IMG/VR virus record: IMGVR_UViG_3300011244_000002
Span: 1 to 45,406 of that record
From: a virus
Direction: 5' to 3' (one strand)
DNA: 45,406 nt
Below are positions 7,974 through 14,554 of the stretch, piece after piece. How positions within the stretch are numbered: position 1 is the first letter of the stretch; each line of letters begins with the position of its first letter. The translations under genes were made by a program, and so were the position numbers. Below the pieces are notes generated by a model. It saw only the letters and a program-made list of their open reading frames with translations. It was not told the origin of the DNA and ran no database searches.

Positions 7974-8186
7974 TCACCCGGCGGCGGCGGACTCGCGGCG
8001 AGTGCCGTTGCGGCGCTGTTCCATCCGGCGCAGCGCCTCGGCCTTTACCTCTGGCGAAGCGATGTCCATCAGCTCGACAAGGAACTCCGGCAAGGCCTGC
8101 ATCTTCATCCCCATGCCGTCAGCCTTACGCTTCATCCGCGAGTGCGTCCGGGTGTTCACCGCGATGTTTGTTCGTTCGTCCTTCAT
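7974..8186 (-). CDS. Small ribbon-helix-helix-like regulator
   Basis: 70 residues: RTNIAVNTRTHSRMKRKADG, a MKMQALPEFLVELMDIA helix and a basic tail, which fits a short beta strand plus two helices (RHH). RHH proteins bind direct repeats as dimers of dimers. Four phased repeats lie immediately upstream (8213-8283), so it may control its own divergent promoter region. A GTG at 8198 preceded by AGGA is an alternative start. Confidence 0.6.
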   Translation of the reverse strand: MKDERTNIAVNTRTHSRMKRKADGMGMKMQALPEFLVELMDIASPEVKAEALRRMEQRRNGTRRESAAAG

Positions 8187-8212
8187 GACTTGTTCCACTC
8201 ATCCTACGGTGA

Positions 8213-8283
8213 GAAAACACGATTGCAACTGAAGAAAACACGAGTCTCCACTAGAAAACACGTAACCCCATTCGTCAAAACAT
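8213..8283. repeat. Phased direct repeats GAAAACACG, probable operator array
   Basis: GAAAACACG occurs exactly at 8213-8221, 8234-8242 and 8254-8262, with a weaker copy CAAAACATG at 8275-8283. The start-to-start steps are 21, 20 and 21 bp, i.e. two helical turns, so proteins bound there would sit on one face of the DNA. The array fills the divergent gap between two small RHH-like genes and overlaps the plus-strand start codon. Confidence 0.72.
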
Positions 8284-8704
8284 GTTGCTTGCCGCAAAAA
8301 AATCTGGTTTGATTTCCGACATGCCAAAGGAAGCGGAGGAAGATGAGGGGCGCAGGTCGATCAATCTCGAATTGACCATCGAGGCGGGCGACACCTTGGA
8401 CCAGTTGGCCAAAGAGTTCGGGATGGTGAAGAAGGTGCTGCTATCGCGGATTGTGGAGTGGTGGGCGGGGCAACACGAAGGGGTGCAAAAGCTGGCGACG
8501 AATCGGCTTATCCGTGGGTATGAGCTGGTGGCGCTGAAGGCGATCGTCCGCCACCTGGAGACCAGCCAGGGCGGTACACCGAAGGAGACGCCTAGCAAAC
8601 GAGACCAACCACCAAGCGGCGCCGTGGGTAATGCTCCGCCGTCAGGTCCTCCGCTGCCCGCCGAACAGCCTCCGCCCGCTCGTCAGGGGAAACGTCGGAA
8701 TTGA
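8282..8704 (+). CDS. RHH/CopG-like DNA-binding protein with Pro-rich tail
   Basis: 140 residues (127 if it starts at ATG 8321). Residues about 24-62 read as a beta strand RSINLELTIEAGD plus helices LDQLAKEFGMVKKVLLSRIV, a typical ribbon-helix-helix pattern; the last 40 residues are Pro-rich and probably disordered. The repeat array lies in its leader and overlaps the first start codon. Its end overlaps the convergent minus-strand gene by 113 bp. It may be a partner or antagonist of the divergent regulator. Confidence 0.62.
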   Translation: MLLAAKKSGLISDMPKEAEEDEGRRSINLELTIEAGDTLDQLAKEFGMVKKVLLSRIVEWWAGQHEGVQKLATNRLIRGYELVALKAIVRHLETSQGGTPKETPSKRDQPPSGAVGNAPPSGPPLPAEQPPPARQGKRRN

Positions 8705-8825
8705 CGAACAGGCGCATCGTGTCGTGGTCCGCGTGGCAGCACAGGCCGGGGTATCGCCAGCCAGCGGCGGACATCAGAAGGACTTCGTATTGAAAGGGAC
8801 CGACGCTCACAAAATCAGGCAGCAT
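8592..8825 (-). CDS. Hypothetical protein, possible degenerate ImmA/IrrE-like domain
   Basis: 77 residues. The pattern VGPFQYEVLLMS...MRLFVNSDVSPDERAEAVRRAAEDLTAEHY resembles the front part of small zinc-protease-like phage proteins, but no HExxH is present, so catalysis is not supported. GGAGG lies 5 nt before the ATG, and a TTGATT/TACCCT promoter-like pair lies upstream. It converges on and overlaps the RHH-like gene. Confidence 0.62.
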   Translation of the reverse strand: MLPDFVSVGPFQYEVLLMSAAGWRYPGLCCHADHDTMRLFVNSDVSPDERAEAVRRAAEDLTAEHYPRRRLVVGLVC

Positions 8826-9119
8826 AAGAACCTCCCCTGTTCGGTAAAGATTAAGGGTATCAAGTGGTCTGTTGGAATCAACTAGTCACTCGCGCCGCCC
8901 GTCCTCAGCCAAATGCTCATCCTCGTCTCGGTAATCGTAGATGTTATCGGACTTGGCTGGATGGGCAAGAAACGTAGTATCTTGCCGACTCGGCGGTGGA
9001 TGGGCTGTGGACAAGCTGGCGGGCGGTCGTGAGGGTCGCTACGTGAAGCCGTAGAGCTGGTTCAGCCGTTCCCGCCTGTCCGGGCACCCGATGAGGGTGC
9101 CCGGGGGAGGGAGGGGATC
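8826..9119. promoter_or_regulatory. Non-coding control region with several hairpins
   Basis: No convincing gene. Inverted repeats seen are CAGCCAA/TTGGCTG (about 8908-8960), GGCAAGA/TCTTGCC (8964-8970/8980-8986) and a 10-bp hairpin CCGGGCACCC/GGGTGCCCGG (9080-9089/9095-9104). A weak plus-strand promoter, TTGGCT with TAGTAT 16 bp on (TAGTAT at 8975-8980), overlaps the second repeat. It precedes the HTH/replication-like gene and could be an operator or replication origin; nothing in the sequence decides this. Confidence 0.45.
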
Positions 9120-9260
9120 ATGTCATTTCTGCAAACTCGTTTGGATTTTGGTAAAGTGACAACGCAGGACCGCCCACGGTTAGAGCCCGTGGGCGGTCGT
9201 TATCGGAAAGGACTTGTCACTTGCCATCCTACCACAATGGACCGCCACGTCCATATGTAA
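9120..9260 (+). CDS. Possible 46-aa leader peptide
   Basis: An ATG with AGGGG 5 nt upstream opens a 46-codon frame that runs through a 12-bp perfect hairpin and ends 40 bp inside the next gene, in another frame. It could be a translated leader that controls ribosome access to the downstream TTG start. The product has no recognisable features, so it may not be a real gene. Confidence 0.35.
   Translation: MSFLQTRLDFGKVTTQDRPRLEPVGGRYRKGLVTCHPTTMDRHVHM
9168..9198 (+). promoter_or_regulatory. Perfect 12-bp hairpin before the 9221 gene
   Basis: GACCGCCCACGG (9168-9179) pairs perfectly with CCGTGGGCGGTC (9187-9198) around a 7-nt loop. No T-run follows, so it is not a classical terminator. It ends 10 bp before the AAGGA ribosome site of the next gene and may modulate its translation or be a protein-binding site. 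Confidence 0.6.
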
Positions 9261-10156
9261 ACAAATCAACATGCGTTGACGACGGTGTTACACATGAGAC
9301 TGAGAGACGCAGGACAAACAGCGAGAAGGAACGAGACCCAGCGCTTGCGGTGGTTTTTTCGAAAAACGCCGATGTCACAACCGACACCACGGACCCCGTT
9401 CGCGTTTGGCGAAACGGCCGCTCCGAATGGTTCGCCGAGGTCATGCGCCGCCCGTACAGCGACTTCATGTTGGCGGCATTCAAGTACCACGGCGAGATGA
9501 GCACCGGCAATGCCTGGCGGTCGGAACTGTTCCACTTCGTTTGGTTCCTTCGCGGGCATCCTGAGTTCACGCCGTTACTCCGCGACCACATGGCGGCGCT
9601 GCGCAAGGTTGAGACGACGCTGAAGGGATGGACACAGGCGGCGCGAAGCCAGCGGAAGCCGATGCCCCACGGCGACACGAAAGACCACTGGAACAACTGG
9701 TTTGGCGTAGACACCCTAAACGCACAAGCGGAGTTCGCAGACGTGTGGATGAAGTCGAGGTACCTGCCCGGTCACAGCCCACTGCAACAGGCGGTCGACG
9801 CCAATCGGCGGCTTCGCCTCATCCTTCCCGATGACGTGGCGGCGATGCGCCCCCTCGGCGAAAAGAGCGAGCGGAGCGAGGGTGATTATGAGTTCTTCAT
9901 CGGCATCGCCGGACATCTGCAACTTGCCGTGGGCGATCAGGACATCAAACTGCCCTGCGAGAACCTGAGCAAGTTGATGGGCGTGTCAAAGATGACCGTC
10001 AGCCGCTACCGACGATGGGCGGTAGATGACAAGTTCATGTTGCTGATGAAAGCTCACCGCTACAACCCCCGCCGCGGCGCCGGTGACGCGACCGAGTTCC
10101 GATTCGACCTGGAGCGCTGGCCAGATCTACGAAAGAAGGCGGAGAAGACCGCCTAA
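9221..10156 (+). CDS. HTH DNA-binding protein, possible replication protein
   Basis: 311 residues. Start is TTG at 9221 with AAGGA 8 nt upstream; no ATG or GTG offers a better start. After a variable N-terminus comes a helical domain (about 60-120), and near the C-terminus a helix-turn-helix (LPCENLSKLMGVSKMTVSRY) leading into a wing-like end with ATEFRFDLERW. Architecture and position suit a replication initiator or primase-associated HTH protein, as in other phages without their own polymerase. No catalytic motifs are visible. It is transcribed rightward, against the structural operon. Confidence 0.7.
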   Translation: MPSYHNGPPRPYVNKSTCVDDGVTHETERRRTNSEKERDPALAVVFSKNADVTTDTTDPVRVWRNGRSEWFAEVMRRPYSDFMLAAFKYHGEMSTGNAWRSELFHFVWFLRGHPEFTPLLRDHMAALRKVETTLKGWTQAARSQRKPMPHGDTKDHWNNWFGVDTLNAQAEFADVWMKSRYLPGHSPLQQAVDANRRLRLILPDDVAAMRPLGEKSERSEGDYEFFIGIAGHLQLAVGDQDIKLPCENLSKLMGVSKMTVSRYRRWAVDDKFMLLMKAHRYNPRRGAGDATEFRFDLERWPDLRKKAEKTA

Positions 10157-10160
10157 AAAC

Positions 10161-10256
10161 TCACCGCCGCCGCTCCCGCCCCAGCCACCAGACCAGCGCC
10201 ACCGCCAGCAGCAGGCCGGCGGCGGTGAAGACGCCGGGAGGGATGGTTGAGAGCAT
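10161..10256 (-). CDS. Possible 31-aa membrane peptide
   Basis: A 31-residue frame consisting of one hydrophobic span (GVFTAAGLLLAVALVWWLG) and a basic end. It lies between two plus-strand genes and has no ribosome site, so it is weakly supported. Confidence 0.28.
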   Translation of the reverse strand: MLSTIPPGVFTAAGLLLAVALVWWLGRERRR

Positions 10257-10275
10257 AAACAAAAGGATCAAAGCT

Positions 10276-10788
10276 ATGCCAAGCCAAATCGGACCAATGG
10301 AGATTCGCCGGGCAGTCGAGAGGATGCCGTCTGTGTTCACCCTTCGTGAACGAACCATCTTAAAAGACCGCTTCGGGCTATCTGGTGATGAGCCAATGAC
10401 ACTTGCCGACGCTGCCAAGAAAAACGGCGTCACGAAAGCTCGCCTTCGCCAGCTTGAGCAGAAGGCAATGGCAACCGTGATGAGCGTCTTGCAGGACTCC
10501 GAACCAACGCCCGTCCACCCCGGAAGTCTTCGTGATTGGTTCGCTGGTCTGGCCATGCAGGGCTACGTCGCTACCTACCGAAGCGGCGACGGTGCACAGT
10601 TTGGAGTGTCATGCGATGAAGTCGAGGCCGACGCCACGGAAATAGCTGATATGTCCTACGTGATCGCCGACAAGATGATGGAGCGGAGAGCTAATGCCTC
10701 AAACCCTCCCGGTCAAGTTCCTGAACCTCCGCCGGCCAGCCAGAGCGCGGGCACGACCCCCACTCGGTACCCATTATCGACAAGCTGA
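10276..10788 (+). CDS. Sigma-70 region 4-like HTH protein fused to a phage C-terminal domain
   Basis: 170 residues. The N-terminal 65 form a sigma region 4.2-like helix-turn-helix (LRERTILKDRFGLSGDE, then LADAAKKNGVTKARLRQLEQ). It is followed by LRDWFAGLAMQGYVATYRSG and IADMSYVIADKMMERR, a pattern I recall from small phage proteins of unknown role, and a Pro-rich tail. The ATG at 10276 has AAAGGA 8 nt upstream; GTG at 10225 is an alternative. Without regions 2 and 3 it is more likely a transcription regulator than a full sigma factor, possibly an activator of late genes. Confidence 0.72.
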   Translation: MPSQIGPMEIRRAVERMPSVFTLRERTILKDRFGLSGDEPMTLADAAKKNGVTKARLRQLEQKAMATVMSVLQDSEPTPVHPGSLRDWFAGLAMQGYVATYRSGDGAQFGVSCDEVEADATEIADMSYVIADKMMERRANASNPPGQVPEPPPASQSAGTTPTRYPLSTS

Positions 10789-10833
10789 ATCGTTATAGGC
10801 GCGCGCCGTCAATCCGTGGGCTACTGTAGGAAC

Positions 10834-11037
10834 ATGGTAAAAGCGAAACTTGATTATGCCAACGTCACCGAGGTTGAGGCAGCGGTGAAGCGGCTCCGGC
10901 GGTGGTTGTCCATCTGGCAGGCGTGGGGCGTCGGCGTCACGATCCTACTCGCCGGGCTGCTGTTCCTGGTGGACGGCTGGCACCCGCACTTCTGGCGCGA
11001 GGTTTTCATTCACTGGCTCGGGATCGACCCCGGATAG
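10834..11037 (+). CDS. Small single-span membrane protein
   Basis: 67 residues: a charged helical N-terminus, one transmembrane helix (GVGVTILLAGLLFLVDGW) and a short aromatic end. TAGGA lies just before the ATG with short spacing. Its end overlaps the convergent minus-strand gene. A holin-accessory or membrane-exclusion role is possible but unproven. Confidence 0.58.
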   Translation: MVKAKLDYANVTEVEAAVKRLRRWLSIWQAWGVGVTILLAGLLFLVDGWHPHFWREVFIHWLGIDPG

Positions 11038-11436
11038 CGGATACATGACGTCCAGCTTCGTCGCCATGTCGGTACACCCACAGGGCCGCCCGACGATCCG
11101 AACGAACCACCGCTTGTATACCTCCCCACCTACGTTACCCAGCAGCCGCGTCAGGACCGTCCCTAAGCCCCGCTCCCCGGGCCGGGCGAGCCTTGCCAGG
11201 GTCCGAGCCGAGAAGGGCCAGCGGTCGCGGGGGACGGGCTGGACGGGCCTGGGTGGATCGCGGGCCGGGTAAGGGCCGACGGTCGCCAGGGCGAGGGCGG
11301 CAGCGTATCGCGGGTCGGCCTGGTCGTACACCAGGTGCTCACCCTCGACCGTGCCGAATGCCAGCAGGGCCTCGACAGCAGCAGGTGGCCAGTTGCGGAC
11401 CTGGGTGAGCGGGACGCGATGGGTCACGGCGGGCAT
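10945..11436 (-). CDS. Hypothetical phage protein with CGC-type C-terminal motif
   Basis: 163 residues. The C-terminal part reads LARLARPGERGLGTVLTRLL, then VYKRWFVRIVGRPCGCTDMATKLDVMYPL, a module I associate with C-termini of phage or planctomycete structural-region proteins whose paired cysteines may bind metal. The start at 11436 slightly overlaps the upstream gene. It is the last gene of the late operon. Confidence 0.6.
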   Translation of the reverse strand: MPAVTHRVPLTQVRNWPPAAVEALLAFGTVEGEHLVYDQADPRYAAALALATVGPYPARDPPRPVQPVPRDRWPFSARTLARLARPGERGLGTVLTRLLGNVGGEVYKRWFVRIVGRPCGCTDMATKLDVMYPLSGVDPEPVNENLAPEVRVPAVHQEQQPGE

Positions 11437-11708
11437 GTCATTACGGGCATCGTCGCCAGCGTGACAACGGGGCCGACGGCGACCAGGTTCCCCGCGTCGT
11501 CGTAGCACGCGATGCGGCCGGTGCAGCGGAGGAGCGTCGGCGCCTCGGGGCTGGGCTCGTAGTGGTTCTCAAGCTCGATCGCCCGGATGTCGGCCCTCTC
11601 TGCCGTTGGCGGGATCGTCGCCGGCTCGGACACGTCTTTGAAGTCGCCCAGCAGGGACGGGACGAACGGCAGGGACGCCAGCCAGGTGAGGAAGTCGCGT
11701 CGGATCAT
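11424..11708 (-). CDS. Putative secreted protein with Tat-like signal
   Basis: 94 residues beginning MIRRDFLTWLASLPFVPSLL, a twin-arginine (RRDFL) plus hydrophobic stretch typical of Tat signal peptides. The mature part is short and acidic. Exported late phage proteins are unusual. No ribosome site is obvious, and an ATG 9 nt upstream is also possible. Confidence 0.58.
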   Translation of the reverse strand: MIRRDFLTWLASLPFVPSLLGDFKDVSEPATIPPTAERADIRAIELENHYEPSPEAPTLLRCTGRIACYDDAGNLVAVGPVVTLATMPVMTCPP

Positions 11709-11723
11709 GGGGGGCATGATACA

Positions 11724-12185
11724 CTAACTTAGAACACAAGTACTTAACAAAAATTCGGCGTGGCACGCCGAGTCTGTCGGCGCAGCGCCACAGTTTGGAA
11801 CCTGCGTCGTGTACGCACCCAACGGGCTCGCCGCGGTCAGCTGCCAGATCCCAGAGAAGAACGCACCCGCCCCAGCGTCGCACGCGAACGGAAACTGCGC
11901 CAGGCCGCACGTCGCTAGTTCCCACACTCCCGAGGTACAGGACAGGCATAGTGTCACGCCGTTGCCGTCGGGTCCATAGACGCCGTTGGTGAGCACGAAC
12001 GCCCCGTTCCAAATCGTCCCGCAGTTGGCGGTGAAGCCGGAGAGCGTTGCGGTGCATGACGCGGGTACGGCGTCGCAGCCGGCGGTGCAGCAGCACGGGT
12101 CGCCGGTATCGGCGATTACCGTCTTGCCCGCGGTGTTGATCTTCCGCCGGCCGCTGCTGTCGAGTTGGACTTTCGTGCTGGCCAT
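11724..12185 (-). CDS. Cys-rich virion-associated protein
   Basis: 153 residues with many cysteines (GDPCCCTAGCDAVPASC near the start, several pairs later) and a Gly/Thr-rich beta-type composition. The GDPCCC pattern recurs, in my memory, in tail-region proteins of planctomycete prophages. It lies directly downstream of another tail-region gene and is probably a minor virion protein; no function is known. Confidence 0.6.
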   Translation of the reverse strand: MASTKVQLDSSGRRKINTAGKTVIADTGDPCCCTAGCDAVPASCTATLSGFTANCGTIWNGAFVLTNGVYGPDGNGVTLCLSCTSGVWELATCGLAQFPFACDAGAGAFFSGIWQLTAASPLGAYTTQVPNCGAAPTDSACHAEFLLSTCVLS

Positions 12186-12191
12186 GTGGGA

Positions 12192-13115
12192 TCAGCACGC
12201 GACGGTTTCTGGCGGCTCCGATACCCACAGGAGCACCAGGGCGCCCGCCTCGGTGAAGTGGCAAAGCCCGACAGTCGCCGGCACTACCGCACCGGCCGAA
12301 CGCCCCATCGCCGGCGACTTGCCCGATCCAATCGTCTCGCCGTTCATCGCGATGCAGTCGTACGTGTAGGTGGCGGCGGTCGTCGCGTCGCCGTCGCTGC
12401 CCCCGACCTGGTCGACCTGGCAGTAGAACGTCTCGCCCGGCTTCGGTCCCGCCTCGATTTGCACGACCTTCGTTCCGTTGCTGTTGACGCGGATCAGCTT
12501 CCCCGTCCAGTCGCTGCTGATGGCCAGAACGTGTGCCGCGTCGGCGTGATTGATCTCGCTAGCGTTGACAACGATGCACGCCGTCCCCGCCGCGCCCAGC
12601 GCCGCCGCGGTGATGGTGCTGCCTCCGGTGATGTCGGCAGCGGGGGCACCCACCAGCGCCGCGGTGTAGGCGCCGGCGGCCGTGCCGGTGAAGCCGGTGA
12701 TGCGGACACGGACGACGGTGTCTCCGCCCCCCAGCTCCTCCAAGAATACCGTCACGCCCTGGTACGTGAAGCCCCCATCGGTCACACCGCCACGGGGGCG
12801 CGTCGCTAGGATCTCATCGCCAACCGCGTGGGGCTGCGACCACTTGACCGGCACCTCAGAACCAAACGCCTCGGCGCCGTTGTGGAACTTGGCGAGCAAG
12901 ATGTCGGGGTAGGGCTCGGCAGCCGCCGTGGTCACCTCCATGCGGACGATCGGCGGTGAGGGCGGGGATGGGGGCGGGGGCGGGCCAACCGAACCGATGG
13001 TGAGGGACCGGCGGTCGCTCTTCTTCGTCAGCCCCGGCCCGACGCTCACGCCGTCGAGCTTGTCGCGGAGGCGCTTTAGCAGGCGAATGATCTTGCGGAG
13101 GGTAGAGCGCTTCAT
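12192..13115 (-). CDS. Tail-region structural protein with Pro-rich hinge
   Basis: 307 residues: a basic N-terminal helix (MKRSTLRKIIRLLKRLRDKL), a Pro/Ser hinge (about 44-56) and a beta-rich C-terminal domain. It sits downstream of the tape measure and tail-tip gene, where distal tail and fibre-attachment proteins lie. Specific role not recognised. Confidence 0.62.
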   Translation of the reverse strand: MKRSTLRKIIRLLKRLRDKLDGVSVGPGLTKKSDRRSLTIGSVGPPPPPSPPSPPIVRMEVTTAAAEPYPDILLAKFHNGAEAFGSEVPVKWSQPHAVGDEILATRPRGGVTDGGFTYQGVTVFLEELGGGDTVVRVRITGFTGTAAGAYTAALVGAPAADITGGSTITAAALGAAGTACIVVNASEINHADAAHVLAISSDWTGKLIRVNSNGTKVVQIEAGPKPGETFYCQVDQVGGSDGDATTAATYTYDCIAMNGETIGSGKSPAMGRSAGAVVPATVGLCHFTEAGALVLLWVSEPPETVAC

Positions 13116-13164
13116 TTAAGCTCTGGGCTTCGTTTGACCCCAAACGTGAAGGGCGAGAAGCGAA

Positions 13165-13545
13165 ATGACTTACTACGGCCCGCCGAACCCTGCGTATCCA
13201 ACACCTCAACAGCCAGCACCGCCTCCGCGTCGGGGAGCCACGGCCGTCATTTTCGGAACCGCGGGGCTAGTAATCGGGGCCGCGTCCCTTGTGGTCGCCT
13301 GGATTCCTTGCGTAGGGTTCTGTGCGATTCCGTTCGCGATCGTCGGCCTACTTCTCTCCCTCGTTGGTTTCATAATCTCTTTTGCCGAGGAATCGGGCGT
13401 TGCGGTCCCCGCGGTTGGCATGGTGGTCGGCGTGGCGGCGCTGGTTCTGCCGTTTGTCACTACCTGGGGCGTAGGGAAGATGGCGGAAAATTCCGCGACC
13501 AGCCAGCCAGCGTCGGTGCCGGCGTCAAATCCTGCGAATCCGTAG
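13165..13545 (+). CDS. DUF4190-like membrane protein, probable moron
   Basis: 126 residues: a Pro-rich cytoplasmic start and three transmembrane segments (about 27-48, 52-74, 78-100), a pattern close to DUF4190 membrane proteins. It is the only plus-strand gene inside the minus-strand structural operon, with short gaps on both sides, so it needs its own promoter. Lone opposite-strand genes in structural operons are often morons expressed from the prophage, and membrane ones can mediate superinfection exclusion. That role is an inference. Confidence 0.78.
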   Translation: MTYYGPPNPAYPTPQQPAPPPRRGATAVIFGTAGLVIGAASLVVAWIPCVGFCAIPFAIVGLLLSLVGFIISFAEESGVAVPAVGMVVGVAALVLPFVTTWGVGKMAENSATSQPASVPASNPANP

Positions 13546-13559
13546 CCGCGAACAATCCG

Positions 13560-14537
13560 TCACGCTTCACGCGGGAGGTTGAGCGCCGCGAAGTCCAGCG
13601 TCTGGTTGAGCAGGTAGTGCAGGAAGACGGCGTGTTCAGCCTTGTCTACTACGACCTTCCACTGATTGATCGGGGTCGGGTTGGCGGCCGGGACGTAGCC
13701 GGAAATGGTCAGGTCCTCCCGCATGGGGCGGCCTTCGCCGTCTAGCAGCATGTCGGTGCCAATTGGCTCCCCGAACGCATCAGCAATGTTGCCGCTCTTC
13801 ACGCCGCCACCTCCGGCGTCCTCCCCACCGAATGCCGGCTCGTAAAAGCCCTTCTGTCCTTGGTCGAGTAACCGGGCCTTGAAGTGACTGTCAATACCCT
13901 CGGCGTCGGTAGTGGTGGGGCCGCTGCGGATCTCGATCTCGTAGGCAACCTGAACCGGCGTGGTGCCGACGGGAGATGGTGACGTCGGGAGATAGCTGTG
14001 CAGCATGCATTGCCCAGCCCGCAGGTCGCGTCCGAGCAGGCGAAAGTTCGTGCCGTTGATGCAGTTCTCAAAGTTGTTCGCCATCTCGGAATCGTAGATC
14101 GACTCCCACCGCGTAACGGTCACCATGCGGCTTTGGATCGAGACGGTCGGCGGCGGGTTGAACGGCGAGCCCGCAGAATTGACGATAGGGTTCATCCATA
14201 CGTCGTGGTCAACAGGCTCCTGTGTGACGGCACGCGACCAGGAGATGACCGCCCGCTGATCGAGGGGGTTGCCGGAATTGTCGGGGTTTTCTCCGCCCTC
14301 CGGACGGTTGTAGGAAACGGAAACACGCCAGACACCACCAGGCCCAAGTTGCTCAACGTTGGGCTGCTTGGCCTTTAGCCGGCCGTCGCGGGTGTACGTG
14401 GTATTGACCGTCGGGATGTTCGGCGCCGCCAATGCTTGGTCGGCGTGCTGGGCGCCGGTGACGATCCACGAACGCTCGGCGGATTCGCCGGGCGTGTAGC
14501 GGTGGCTGGACCATTCTTCGGTAGCTAGAAGAGGCAT
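13560..14537 (-). CDS. Distal tail / baseplate protein
   Basis: 325 residues, beta-rich, with repeated WRVSVSYN, VTVTRWESIYD and WKVVVDKAEHAVFLHYLL segments. It lies immediately after the tape measure gene, the usual place of distal-tail and tail-tip proteins in siphoviruses. The assignment is positional; I recognise no specific family motif. Confidence 0.68.
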   Translation of the reverse strand: MPLLATEEWSSHRYTPGESAERSWIVTGAQHADQALAAPNIPTVNTTYTRDGRLKAKQPNVEQLGPGGVWRVSVSYNRPEGGENPDNSGNPLDQRAVISWSRAVTQEPVDHDVWMNPIVNSAGSPFNPPPTVSIQSRMVTVTRWESIYDSEMANNFENCINGTNFRLLGRDLRAGQCMLHSYLPTSPSPVGTTPVQVAYEIEIRSGPTTTDAEGIDSHFKARLLDQGQKGFYEPAFGGEDAGGGGVKSGNIADAFGEPIGTDMLLDGEGRPMREDLTISGYVPAANPTPINQWKVVVDKAEHAVFLHYLLNQTLDFAALNLPREA

Positions 14538-14554
14538 TGGGATTTCAAGGGGGC

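Noticed and set aside
10257-10556. Upstream extension of the small minus-strand membrane frame
   Set aside because: It lies opposite the sigma-region-4-like HTH coding sequence, which has a recognisable domain and ribosome site.
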